Positions 8,055 through 16,257 of a stretch of DNA of 64,000 bases are shown in pieces. Location: assembly GCA_902787975.1 (NCBI GenBank), contig CADAIP010000004.1, positions 62,001 to 126,000 on the forward strand, written 5' to 3'. Within the stretch, counting starts at the first letter, position 1. Every line of letters begins with the position of its first letter. The notes under the pieces are model-generated. The model was not told the origin of the DNA. It made no database searches and saw only the letters and a program-made list of their open reading frames with translations. The DNA comes from Oscillospiraceae bacterium (GTDB lineage Bacteria; Bacillota; Clostridia; Saccharofermentanales; Saccharofermentanaceae). The position numbers and the translations under genes were made by a program.

Positions 8055-9145
8055 CAGAAATTACCTCCTTCTGTGATCTTTCCCTCGTGGATCGCAACGA
8101 TCTTGTCGAGGATTTCCTTCTGCATCGGGAGATTTCCTCCGAGTCTGCCGTGGAAATATACGGGCTTCTTGCCGTTAACGCCGAGTCTTACGTCTTCGAT
8201 CATCTGACCTGCGTTGAGCTCAACGTCGAGGAAAGCCTTAACTGAAGGCATATCAGCTGCTTCAGAGATTGCCTTGTAAGGGAAAGGCCAGAGTGTGATA
8301 GGTCTGATCATACCGACCTTGATACCAAGCTCTGCAGCCTGACGGATAACGTTACGTGAAATTCTGGAGCATGTGGAGAATGCTGTGATAACGATCTCTG
8401 CATCTTCCATGTTGATAGCTTCATAACGAACTTCGTTAGCTTCAACGATCTTGTACTTCTCCTGAAGCTCAAGGTTCTTCTTCTCAAGAACATCCGGATC
8501 GATGTAGATGGATGTTACTGTGTGGTGGAAAGAATCACCCTTTCTTCCGCATGCAGCCCAAGGCTTCTCAATAGTCTCAACCGGCTCTTCGTCACGGAAA
8601 GCAACAGGCTCCATCATCTGACCCAAAGTACCGTCACCAATGATCATGCAGGTCATTCTGTACTTATCAGCGAGATTGAATGCCTCAACTACGAGCTCAT
8701 AAAGTTCCTGAACGGAAGCAGGTGCGATAACGATGTTTCTGTAGTCACCGTGTCCGCCGCCCTTTGTAGCCTGGAAGTAGTCACCCTGGGCAGGCTGAAT
8801 ACCGCCCAAACCCGGGCCTGCTCTAACAATATTAACTACAACTGCAGGAAGCTCAGCACCTGCAATGTATGAAATACCTTCCTGCTTGAGGGAAATTCCC
8901 GGAGAGGAAGAAGATGTCATTACTCTGAATCCGGCGGCTGCTGCACCATAAACCATGTTAATGGCTGCAACCTCAGACTCTGCCTGAACAAAGTTACCGC
9001 CGACCTGGACCATCTTCTTAGCCATGTAGTGCATGACTTCTGTCTGAGGTGTAATCGGGTATCCGAAATAGTTGCGGCAACCTGCTCTGATTGCTGCCTC
9101 GGCAATAACTTCATTGCCTTTCATCAATACTCTTTTCTGTGCCAT
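8054..9145 (-). CDS. vorB: 2-oxoacid:ferredoxin oxidoreductase, alpha subunit (VorB/KorA-like)
   Basis: 363-residue alpha subunit. It shows the family start (VLMKGNEVIAEAAIRAGC), FGYPITPQTEVMHYMA, the conserved QAESEVAAINMVYGAAAAG and GPGLGGIQPAQGDYFQATKGGGHGDYR in segments. To my recognition it is closest to subunits annotated as 3-methyl-2-oxobutanoate dehydrogenase VorB, but the KorA assignment is a close alternative. The branched-chain genes ilvE and leuCDB elsewhere in the window make a branched-chain role plausible without proving it. The ribosome site is GGAGGGAGTATT before ATG; it starts 15 bases after the ferredoxin-like gene. Confidence 0.92.
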   Translation of the reverse strand: MAQKRVLMKGNEVIAEAAIRAGCRNYFGYPITPQTEVMHYMAKKMVQVGGNFVQAESEVAAINMVYGAAAAGFRVMTSSSSPGISLKQEGISYIAGAELPAVVVNIVRAGPGLGGIQPAQGDYFQATKGGGHGDYRNIVIAPASVQELYELVVEAFNLADKYRMTCMIIGDGTLGQMMEPVAFRDEEPVETIEKPWAACGRKGDSFHHTVTSIYIDPDVLEKKNLELQEKYKIVEANEVRYEAINMEDAEIVITAFSTCSRISRNVIRQAAELGIKVGMIRPITLWPFPYKAISEAADMPSVKAFLDVELNAGQMIEDVRLGVNGKKPVYFHGRLGGNLPMQKEILDKIVAIHEGKITEGGNF

Positions 9146-9160
9146 AATACTCCCTCCTGA

Positions 9161-9376
9161 TCAGAAACGCTCAACGGTGATTACTACATCCGGGCACTGA
9201 GTAGCGCAGAAAGCGCATCCGATACACTCATCGGGATTTACACAGGTTGCGGGATGATAACCCTTAGCGTTAAGCCTTGTCTTGTCAAGTTCGAGGATTT
9301 TCTTAGGACAAGCTGCAACACAAAGTCCGCAGCCCTTGCACAGATTCTCGTTAAAAGTTAACTTACCTTTTGCCAC
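9161..9376 (-). CDS. 2-oxoacid:ferredoxin oxidoreductase, 4Fe-4S ferredoxin-like delta subunit
   Basis: 71-residue protein with two Cys motifs, CKGCGLCVAACP and CIGCAFCATQCP, predicting two 4Fe-4S clusters, spaced as in KorD/VorC. It passes electrons from the TPP site to soluble ferredoxin. It is the first gene of the operon. The start is GTG at 9376, with AGGAGG ten bases upstream; no in-frame ATG competes. A TATAAT on the minus strand near 9435 is a candidate -10 box in the divergent intergenic region. Confidence 0.93.
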   Translation of the reverse strand: MAKGKLTFNENLCKGCGLCVAACPKKILELDKTRLNAKGYHPATCVNPDECIGCAFCATQCPDVVITVERF

Positions 9377-9514
9377 GAAAAACCAACCTCCTGAAACCTC
9401 GCGCCTTAATATACCGCGATAAAATATTCGAATATTATAAACTTGATTGATTTCCTACGCAAATATATTTTTTCTTTTAGTATTTCAACTGAAATCCTTA
9501 TCAAATTGGGCAGA

Positions 9515-9523
9515 TGCTATAAT
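9515..9523 (+). promoter_or_regulatory. Extended -10 promoter, leaderless geometry
   Basis: TGCTATAAT at 9515-9523 is followed by only six bases (AAAAAC) and then the ATG at 9530. Initiation at the normal distance would fall on the A of the ATG. There is no Shine-Dalgarno sequence. Confidence 0.6.
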
Positions 9524-9529
9524 AAAAAC

Positions 9530-11110
9530 ATGAATAAACTGGTCTTTCCAAGTGCCAAAAACAGCTCAATATTCAAGATTACCTGCCTGAGTTTAGTAAT
9601 ACTGTCCGGCATTGTTTTTTTCTGTTTAAATGCCACAAGACACGGTCTCTGGTCTGACGAGGCTGTAGAATACTATTTTTCCAAATACATTTCAGGCACT
9701 GTACCTGGCGGATACGGTACAACAAATATGTATGAAAGGATCCTCATCACATATCAACCGCCCCTTTATAATATCCTGATGCATTTCTGGCTCGCCGTCT
9801 TTGATACAGAGTTTACATTCAGATTAGCAGGAATACTCGTTACTTTGATCGGAGCAGTCGGCGTATTCTTTTCAATAGATCTGATGCTGCCCGAAGGCAT
9901 CTGGAACAGCCTTGGCACTCTGCTTTATCTGTTTTCATATGGAACGGTCTATTATGCCCTGGAATGTGCCGAGTACAATCTGATGATGTGCTTTTCTGCC
10001 TGGACTGTTTATTTCTTTATATGTTTTCTTATAAAGAAAGATACTAAATCAATAATAGGTTTCTTTGCTCTTTCCTGCCTTGCAGTGTACAGCCAGTATG
10101 GTGCCTCTTTCATTATTCTCGGAATGGCTGTTGCATTGCTGCTGAATCTTATCCTTACAAAAGATTACCGTCAGTTAAAGAAGTTCCTGTTGGCAGGAAT
10201 ACTATCCGCAACCTGTGCAATACTGCCCCTGATCTGTTTTTTTGCGCTTCATCAAATGAAGAACATGGAAAATTCTGCAACAACACACAAACTGTTCTTT
10301 GAGCGTGGTTTCATCACAGAATTAACTGTTGGTGCCAAAGATACGCTCGAAGCAATGTTCGGAGACTTCACTGTATACGGAGTGCTTATACTCTTGGGTA
10401 TTTTCCTGGTTTCTTTGTTTTTCAATCCCAGGAAACTGTTCTACCCGTTTTTGGCTGTGATCATTTCCTGGATCTGTTATTTCTTTGCAGTCTGCAGTTC
10501 GTTCTATGGAGTTAAGATCTGGGAGAAGGATTCTGTCGGCTCAATTAACCTTGGCAACAGGTATTCTTTTTTCTTTATTCCGATGCTCGTCATAATCCTG
10601 ACTATCAGTCTTGGTCTTTTGACCAACAAAATCAAAACAAAATATAAAGCAGTCGCAACAATGACCGTATTTGCCTGCACTATCTGCTGCCTTCTTTCCT
10701 GTTCTTACGAAATAAACAGAACGGTTACCAATGACCAGCACAAGATCGGTGATGATGTGCGGGAACTGGTTTCAGTCTGGTATGACCATGAATTATATAA
10801 CTCTGACACACTGATATTTCAATGGGATGATGCATTATTCAATTATTATCTCACCCACGATAACCGCTATCAGGAATCGTACTCTTCTTCCATCGAATCA
10901 ACTGATCTGTGGATAACAACCGCAGACTATAACGAGATGCAGACAATGCTTTCTGATATGGGGTATCTTTCGGTTGATGATTTTTACTTCGTTACTTCGA
11001 GTACCAAAGATAATCCGGCTTTTATTTCTGTCATGAAAGATGCGGGATACGAAGTCGATGAGATTCTTTTTTCAGGTGAATCCATTCTTGTCCACATAAA
11101 AATGATATAG
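9530..11110 (+). CDS. GT-C fold membrane glycosyltransferase, ArnT/PMT-like
   Basis: 526-residue polytopic protein with ten or more hydrophobic segments. After the first transmembrane segment comes an acidic loop motif LWSDEAVEYYFSKY, then TYQPPLYNILMHFWLAVFDTEFTFRLAG; this acidic loop followed by QPPLY is typical of polyprenyl-phosphate-dependent GT-C transferases (ArnT, PMT, GT39). Such enzymes move a sugar from a lipid carrier to an acceptor on the outer membrane face. The soluble C-terminal part (about 430-526) is outside. The start at 9530 is preferred: TGCTATAAT ends six bases upstream, and the longer frame to a TTG at 9443 has no ribosome site. It is followed by a UbiA family gene on the same strand. 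Acceptor and sugar are unknown. Confidence 0.75.
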   Translation: MNKLVFPSAKNSSIFKITCLSLVILSGIVFFCLNATRHGLWSDEAVEYYFSKYISGTVPGGYGTTNMYERILITYQPPLYNILMHFWLAVFDTEFTFRLAGILVTLIGAVGVFFSIDLMLPEGIWNSLGTLLYLFSYGTVYYALECAEYNLMMCFSAWTVYFFICFLIKKDTKSIIGFFALSCLAVYSQYGASFIILGMAVALLLNLILTKDYRQLKKFLLAGILSATCAILPLICFFALHQMKNMENSATTHKLFFERGFITELTVGAKDTLEAMFGDFTVYGVLILLGIFLVSLFFNPRKLFYPFLAVIISWICYFFAVCSSFYGVKIWEKDSVGSINLGNRYSFFFIPMLVIILTISLGLLTNKIKTKYKAVATMTVFACTICCLLSCSYEINRTVTNDQHKIGDDVRELVSVWYDHELYNSDTLIFQWDDALFNYYLTHDNRYQESYSSSIESTDLWITTADYNEMQTMLSDMGYLSVDDFYFVTSSTKDNPAFISVMKDAGYEVDEILFSGESILVHIKMI

Positions 11111-11126
11111 CTCAGGGAAATAAAGT

Positions 11127-11150
11127 ATTCAAAGTGAAATCACTTTGAAT
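11127..11150 (+). terminator. AT-rich perfect hairpin after the GT-C gene
   Basis: ATTCAAAGTG and CACTTTGAAT form a perfect ten-base-pair stem with an AAAT loop, 17 bases after the stop codon. No T tract follows on the plus strand, so it may be a weak terminator or an mRNA 3'-end stabilizer. Confidence 0.4.
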
Positions 11151-11257
11151 GTTAATAAAACCCATTGCGTTTTGTCACTTATCCCACTTCGAGAGACCTT
11201 TTTTGAATTATAATAATATAATCTCAATTGGTGGCATTTTTCAGGGGTTTCTTATTA

Positions 11258-12142
11258 ATGAAAGACTATTTAAAGCTGTTAAGAGTAAAACACTACATAA
11301 AAAATACACTTATCTTTGCTGCGCTATTGTTCAGCGGACAATTGCTGGTAACAGATAAACTCGTAGATTGCTCTATAGGATTTGTAGTTTTCAGCCTAGT
11401 TTCTTCGTCCATCTACATTGTTAACGACATAAAAGACAAGGAAAAAGACCATCTTCACCCACTTAAAAATTCCAGACCCATAGCTTCCGGCAAAATCTCC
11501 GTAAAAAAAGCCTCTGTTATTGCTGTCTGCTGTCTTGTACTGGCCGGACTCTTATTTATCTTAATCTTTAATGTTCTTTCGCTGATACTCCTCATCACTT
11601 ACATTCTTATAAATATTCTGTACAGCTTTGGTCTTAAAAACATACCACTCATTGATGTTACTATTCTGGTCTGCGGATTCTTAATCAGAGTGATATTTGG
11701 AGCTGTCATTACGAACATTGAGATTTCCAACTGGCTTTATCTTACAGTTATTGCCCTTTCCTTCTTCATGTCATTCGGCAAACGCCGTAATGAACTTAAA
11801 AAGCTCGGATCAAATAACACCAGAGAAGTTCTTAAGGGCTATACGATCGGTTTTCTGGATAAAAGCATGTATATGTGTCTTACCATGGCAAATACATTCT
11901 ATTCGTTATGGGCATTGAGCAGCACGGATAACAGCAAAACTAATCTTAAGATCATTACTGTCCCTCTCGTTTTACTGATTACGCTTAAATACTGCCTGGA
12001 TATCGAGAAAGAAACATCCGACGGTGATCCTACAGAAGTTCTGTTCCACGATAAGCTCCTGATAATTATGGGTGTGATTTATGCTGTAGTTATGATACTG
12101 ATCCTGTACTGTGACAGACTCATCTCTGCAGTTTCCCTATAA
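11258..12142 (+). CDS. UbiA-family prenyltransferase, decaprenyl-phosphate phosphoribosyltransferase-like
   Basis: 294-residue membrane protein with about eight to nine transmembrane helices. The first Asp-rich motif reads NDIKDKEKDHLHPLKNSRPIASG in overlapping parts (NDxxDxxxD then HPxKxxRPIASG), the form found in Rv3806c-like enzymes that join phosphoribose diphosphate to a polyprenyl phosphate, rather than in quinone or heme enzymes. The N-terminal LRVKHYIKNTLIF and SFFMSFGKRRNEL also fit. This suggests synthesis of a polyprenyl-phospho-pentose that a neighbouring GT-C enzyme could use. No DprE1/DprE2 epimerase is seen nearby. The start at 11258 has AGGGG ten bases upstream. The stop abuts the stop of the convergent gene with no spacer. 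Confidence 0.8.
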   Translation: MKDYLKLLRVKHYIKNTLIFAALLFSGQLLVTDKLVDCSIGFVVFSLVSSSIYIVNDIKDKEKDHLHPLKNSRPIASGKISVKKASVIAVCCLVLAGLLFILIFNVLSLILLITYILINILYSFGLKNIPLIDVTILVCGFLIRVIFGAVITNIEISNWLYLTVIALSFFMSFGKRRNELKKLGSNNTREVLKGYTIGFLDKSMYMCLTMANTFYSLWALSSTDNSKTNLKIITVPLVLLITLKYCLDIEKETSDGDPTEVLFHDKLLIIMGVIYAVVMILILYCDRLISAVSL

Positions 12143-13792
12143 TCAAACATGGTATGCGGCAATTGCAAACTTAACCAGTTCTGAAATCGCCGGAATGTTA
12201 TAAAACAGCATGAGTCCTGACAAAATAACAGTGCAAACCGGAACTAACCATTTTGCTTTCATTTTGTTTTCGATAGATTTTAGCAAATTAAAGACAAGCA
12301 CAAAGAATGCCCAACCGAAATACAGCGCATACAGAATAAGACCATTTTCAGATGTACCCCATCCGACCAATACGAGAATAACAAAAGAGTACAGCATCCA
12401 TCCGAGAGCAAACTTTGATATTTTGTCTTTTCTTGTAATGAAGAATGATACCAGCGAAATGAGTAATACGATAACTCCCAAAAGATTTACGGAAACAACT
12501 TCCGACATCTGCCAGGAAGAAAGATTATCCTCATAGGTCTGAACTTCAGCTGCGGGAGCAATAAAACAGCTTCCAATAAAGTTGAAATACTGCAAAATAC
12601 GTTTAAACAGTCCTACAGACTCACCTGTGTATACGGAACAGAGAACGAGATTGTCTATGGATTTTAAGATGATGTGTGTTCGGCCCATCATCACCATAAC
12701 GAGTACGAAATCCACGCCGAACCCAAGAAGTTTCTTCAACAACGAAATAAAGCCGTCAAAGTTGAACTTCTTAGGCAGGAAAACAAACGGGACCAGCACT
12801 CCGCTTGTAAGAAGTGTTCCGCCTGCCGCAACGGAAAGAGTATTAACAGTCTTCTCTTTATTGAAAAAACAGATCGTCATAACAAGCCAAAAATAAGCGG
12901 TAATATACTGTTCAAGCATAATCGAGAACAAAAGAAACTGATAAGAAGCTGACACCAAGACGAAGAAGCATGTTCTTTGGACAGGGTTAAGTTTAAGCTG
13001 GGTTGACAATACAAATGTCGTAAAGATCAAAAGAAAAAGCTGAGCATAGCCAAGGACAACAGCCATAGGAATACCCGGAATCAAATTACCTATAAGACAA
13101 GGTATTCCCATTAAAGGTGCCGAGAAAACACCAAATAGAGGCTGACGTATATCATTCTCAGGATGGTCTAAAAGAATATACGCATTGAATTTTACAAGCG
13201 AAGTTGAATCACTGGTATATATGATGTCCGGCTGATTGTTCATACCTGTAAACGCTCTGCTCGACAAAAAGCTGACAGTTATGAGCACACAGATTATAAG
13301 AAATACGACAGCATAAACTATTAGTTCCCATTTTTTGAAATCGATCGAAGAAAAAACTGAACGGACCAGCACTTCCAACCTGCTCCAGAAAAGCATACAT
13401 GCGGCAGTAACAAAAGGTATTCCAAGAATCATAAAGACAGTACGGAAAATAAAACAGTTTCCGCCAAACACATACGGATAATACCTCATTATTAACCAGG
13501 TACTGTAATTGATACCTATTGCGCTGAGCAACGATATTACTTTGATCCTGATGCTGCATGTTTTAAAAAACTCTATAAAAGGATCACAAACGACAGAAAG
13601 GAGCAGTAACAGAAAGAAAGCAGGAATAATCGCAAAAAAGGAATCCGCTTCCGACCATTTTTGACTCGGCAGTCCGGTATTTAAAAGAAGATACGAGACA
13701 GCAGAAAAAGGTATAAACCAGTTGCTCGCAAGATTAGATCCCAGAGAACTGATTTTTATGCCTTTACACTTGCTGATTAAATACTGCACCAT
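12143..13792 (-). CDS. Large polytopic membrane protein, possibly a GT-C glycosyltransferase
   Basis: 549 residues with about twelve or more hydrophobic segments. I do not recognise a named family. The loop SDSTSLVKFNAYILLDHPENDIRQPLFG, read in pieces, has the acidic-then-RQPLF pattern seen in GT-C-like proteins that act on lipid-linked sugars; later loops are short and basic. It is convergent with the UbiA gene and may belong to the same polysaccharide function. There is no Shine-Dalgarno sequence, and the ATG lies about ten bases after the T tract of the nagB terminator, so its own promoter must overlap that hairpin or it depends on read-through. Expression is probably low. Confidence 0.55.
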   Translation of the reverse strand: MVQYLISKCKGIKISSLGSNLASNWFIPFSAVSYLLLNTGLPSQKWSEADSFFAIIPAFFLLLLLSVVCDPFIEFFKTCSIRIKVISLLSAIGINYSTWLIMRYYPYVFGGNCFIFRTVFMILGIPFVTAACMLFWSRLEVLVRSVFSSIDFKKWELIVYAVVFLIICVLITVSFLSSRAFTGMNNQPDIIYTSDSTSLVKFNAYILLDHPENDIRQPLFGVFSAPLMGIPCLIGNLIPGIPMAVVLGYAQLFLLIFTTFVLSTQLKLNPVQRTCFFVLVSASYQFLLFSIMLEQYITAYFWLVMTICFFNKEKTVNTLSVAAGGTLLTSGVLVPFVFLPKKFNFDGFISLLKKLLGFGVDFVLVMVMMGRTHIILKSIDNLVLCSVYTGESVGLFKRILQYFNFIGSCFIAPAAEVQTYEDNLSSWQMSEVVSVNLLGVIVLLISLVSFFITRKDKISKFALGWMLYSFVILVLVGWGTSENGLILYALYFGWAFFVLVFNLLKSIENKMKAKWLVPVCTVILSGLMLFYNIPAISELVKFAIAAYHV

Positions 13793-13805
13793 ATCAATCT
13801 AAAAA

Positions 13806-13835
13806 TAATGACCGATATTTGCATATCGGTCATTA
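13806..13835 (-). terminator. Terminator of nagB
   Basis: TAATGACCGATAT pairs with ATATCGGTCATTA around a short AT loop, and TTTTT follows on the minus strand. It lies 50 bases after the nagB stop and just upstream of the next gene's ATG. Confidence 0.85.
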
Positions 13836-13884
13836 AGTAAACTCCTTAATAAATCCTGGTATACAGGAATATTATACAACTCTA

Positions 13885-14634
13885 TTACTTTGCTGCAGCA
13901 ACAACTGCATCAGAGATAGCAGCCTCATCACCGATAACAACAACGTTCGGGTGGAGCTGGAGGATAGATGCAGGAACATAAGGTGTTACGGGGCCGCAGA
14001 ATGCCTTCTCAACTATATCCTTCTTGCCTGCGCCTGTAGCCATGAGGATAACTGTAGTTGACTTCATGATGTAGCCGATACCCATTGTATATGCCTGTGT
14101 AGGAACAGCAGCGAGATCACCGTTAAAGAACAGTCTTGCGTTGTCCTTGATCGTCTGCTCTTCAAGATCGATGCACTGTGTGTTTACACAGAAAGCATCA
14201 GCAGGCTCATTGAAACCGATATGGCCGTCACCGCCGATACCGAGAAGCTGGATATCAAGATGTCCGAGGGATTCAAGGATCGCATCGTAATCTTTGCAAG
14301 CCTTCTCTGCATCAGCCTCAAGACCGTTAGGTACGTATGTCTTGTTCTTGTCGATATTTACATGATCGAAGAGGTTTGTGTTCATGAAATATCTGTAGGA
14401 CTGATCGTGATCTCCGCCCAATCCTCTGTACTCATCGAGGTTTGCAGATGTTACTTTGGAGAAATCAAGGCTGCCTGCCTTATACATGTCTACGAGATCC
14501 TTGTATGTGCCTACAGGTGTTGATCCTGTAGCAAGACCGATCTTGCAGTCAGGCTTGAGTCTTATCTGTGAAGCGATAAGCTCTGCGCATGCCATTGAAG
14601 CTTCTTCATAAGTCTTCTTTCTAATAACTCTCAT
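13885..14634 (-). CDS. nagB: Glucosamine-6-phosphate deaminase NagB
   Basis: 249-residue deaminase/isomerase converting glucosamine-6-phosphate to fructose-6-phosphate and ammonia, the entry of amino sugars into glycolysis. Family motifs are clear: GLATGSTPVGTYKDL for phosphate binding, TSANLDEYRGLGGDHDQSYRYFM, LLGIGGDGHIGFNEP with the catalytic Asp/His, and LMATGAGKKDIVEKA. The ATG at 14634 has GGAGG eight bases upstream; the frame runs 14 codons further without a site. It is downstream of glmM on the same strand but separated by a strong terminator, so degradation and synthesis of amino sugars appear to be expressed separately. Confidence 0.96.
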   Translation of the reverse strand: MRVIRKKTYEEASMACAELIASQIRLKPDCKIGLATGSTPVGTYKDLVDMYKAGSLDFSKVTSANLDEYRGLGGDHDQSYRYFMNTNLFDHVNIDKNKTYVPNGLEADAEKACKDYDAILESLGHLDIQLLGIGGDGHIGFNEPADAFCVNTQCIDLEEQTIKDNARLFFNGDLAAVPTQAYTMGIGYIMKSTTVILMATGAGKKDIVEKAFCGPVTPYVPASILQLHPNVVVIGDEAAISDAVVAAAK

Positions 14635-14664
14635 AAATATTCCTCCCGGCTTATTTAATCTAAA

Positions 14665-14696
14665 ACGGCTCCGCATGCAAATACACGCGAAGCCGT
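14665..14696 (-). terminator. Terminator of glmM
   Basis: On the minus strand ACGGCTTCGCGTG and CATGCGGAGCCGT form thirteen base pairs (two G-U) around a six-base loop, followed by TTTTAG. It separates glmM from nagB. Confidence 0.85.
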
Positions 14697-14706
14697 AATA
14701 TTCATT

Positions 14707-16062
14707 TTAATCCGCTGTAAGTCCCTGTTCTTTAATGACTTCAATCAGCTGGTCAACATACTTTTCACAGATCTCGTCAGTCTTTGCTTCGACCATTACA
14801 CGGATCTTAGGCTCAGTACCGGATGCACGAAGGAGCATTCTGCCGTCTCCTGCGAGCGCCTTGTTTACCTCCTCAACGCCCTTAAGGACTGCAGGATTCT
14901 TCTGTGCTTCTTCCTTGTCCTTAACAACGACGTTCTTGAGACACTGCGGATACATCTTCATCTCGCCTGCAAGCATTGAGAGAGGAAGCTTCTTCTCAAG
15001 CATTGTCATCAATACCATAAGTGAAGTAAGGATTCCGTCACCTGTCGTAGCATATTTGGCGAAAATAATGTGTCCGGACTGCTCGCCGCCCAATACGAAG
15101 CCGTTAGCCATCATGTTTTCAGCTACATATTTGTCGCCGACATTTGTCTTCTCGGTACGGATGCCGATAGCTTCGCAAGCCTTGTAAAGTCCCATGTTGC
15201 TCATGATCGTTGTAACGATCGTATTTCCGTCGAGCTTGCCGCTCTCCTTGAGATACTTACCACAGAGGAACATGATCTGGTCGCCGTTAACTTCGTTACC
15301 GAGTTCGTCTACTGCAAGACATCTGTCTGCATCACCGTCATAAGCGAAACCGACGTTAAGTCCGTTATCAAGAACAAACTTCTTAAGGTTATCAATGTGA
15401 GTTGAACCGCAGTTAGTATTGATATTAAGACCGTCAGGCTGATTGTTGATGATATAAACTTTTGCGCCGAGAGCTTCGAAAACTGATCTTGCAATATTCC
15501 ATGATGCACCGTTTGCGCAGTCAAGACCTACCTTCATGCCGTTGAATGCTCTTGTAGGGATAGTCATGAGATAACCGATATATCTGTTGCGTCCGGATGC
15601 ATAGTCAACTACATTACCGATTGCTTCACGCTCTGCAAGCGGGATTTCTTCGATCTCACCGTCAATGTATGCCTCGATCTTCTCCTCGATCTCAGCCTCG
15701 ATCTTCTGACCGTTGGCACGCATGATCTTGATGCCGTTGTCATAGAAAGGATTGTGTGATGCGGAGATCATGATACCGCAGTCAAAGCCGTCTGTTCTGC
15801 AGCAGTATGAAACTGAAGGAGTAGTTGTTACATGAAGGAGATAAGCATCAGAACCTGAAGATGTAATGCCTGCAGTAAGAGCTGCCTCAAGCATATAAGA
15901 ACTTCTTCTTGTGTCCTTGCCGATTATGATCCTTGCTCTTCCGTCATCGTGCTTCTGTCCATAATACCAACCGATGTATCTTCCTACCTGGAATGCCTTT
16001 TGTGCGGTGAGTGCTTTGTTGGCTTCACCTCTGAAGCCATCGGTACCGAAGTATTTTCCCAT
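14707..16062 (-). CDS. glmM: Phosphoglucosamine mutase GlmM
   Basis: 451-residue alpha-D-phosphohexomutase that interconverts glucosamine-6- and glucosamine-1-phosphate for peptidoglycan precursor synthesis. It starts with the GlmM-type GKYFGTDGFRGEAN, carries the phosphoserine loop MISASHNPFYDNGIK, the metal-binding DGDADRCLAVDE and GEQSGHII, and the C-terminal RASGTEPKIRVMVEA phosphate-binding loop. Length is normal. The ATG has AAGGCGG about ten bases upstream. It is monocistronic by position: the surface-protein gene upstream is divergent and a strong terminator lies downstream. Confidence 0.96.
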   Translation of the reverse strand: MGKYFGTDGFRGEANKALTAQKAFQVGRYIGWYYGQKHDDGRARIIIGKDTRRSSYMLEAALTAGITSSGSDAYLLHVTTTPSVSYCCRTDGFDCGIMISASHNPFYDNGIKIMRANGQKIEAEIEEKIEAYIDGEIEEIPLAEREAIGNVVDYASGRNRYIGYLMTIPTRAFNGMKVGLDCANGASWNIARSVFEALGAKVYIINNQPDGLNINTNCGSTHIDNLKKFVLDNGLNVGFAYDGDADRCLAVDELGNEVNGDQIMFLCGKYLKESGKLDGNTIVTTIMSNMGLYKACEAIGIRTEKTNVGDKYVAENMMANGFVLGGEQSGHIIFAKYATTGDGILTSLMVLMTMLEKKLPLSMLAGEMKMYPQCLKNVVVKDKEEAQKNPAVLKGVEEVNKALAGDGRMLLRASGTEPKIRVMVEAKTDEICEKYVDQLIEVIKEQGLTAD

Positions 16063-16220
16063 AGATAAAACCGCCTTTTTTTATGATTAAGAATTTTACC
16101 ATAAAAGTCTTTTTATCAATCAATTTTTTGCGGCAAAGCAAAAGTGGTTTTCTCAAAATGCTACTGTTTATATATGTATATATAATTTGAATTCCTATAT
16201 GTTTAATTTTTTTGATGTTG

Positions 16221-16226
16221 TATAAT
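16221..16226 (+). promoter_or_regulatory. Predicted -10 box of the surface-protein gene
   Basis: TATAAT in GTTGTATAATCTGC, 32 bases before the ATG, is followed by a strong AAAGGAG ribosome site. The 195-base divergent region 16063-16257 is AT rich, contains an alternating TATATA run near 16170-16185, and shows no convincing -35 box or riboswitch. Confidence 0.45.
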
Positions 16227-16257
16227 CTGCAAGGATATTAAGATAAAGGAGATCCAT

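Noticed and set aside
9443-9529. TTG start giving 29 more residues to the GT-C protein
   Set aside because: No ribosome site, and the extension lies upstream of the extended -10 box that best explains the gene.
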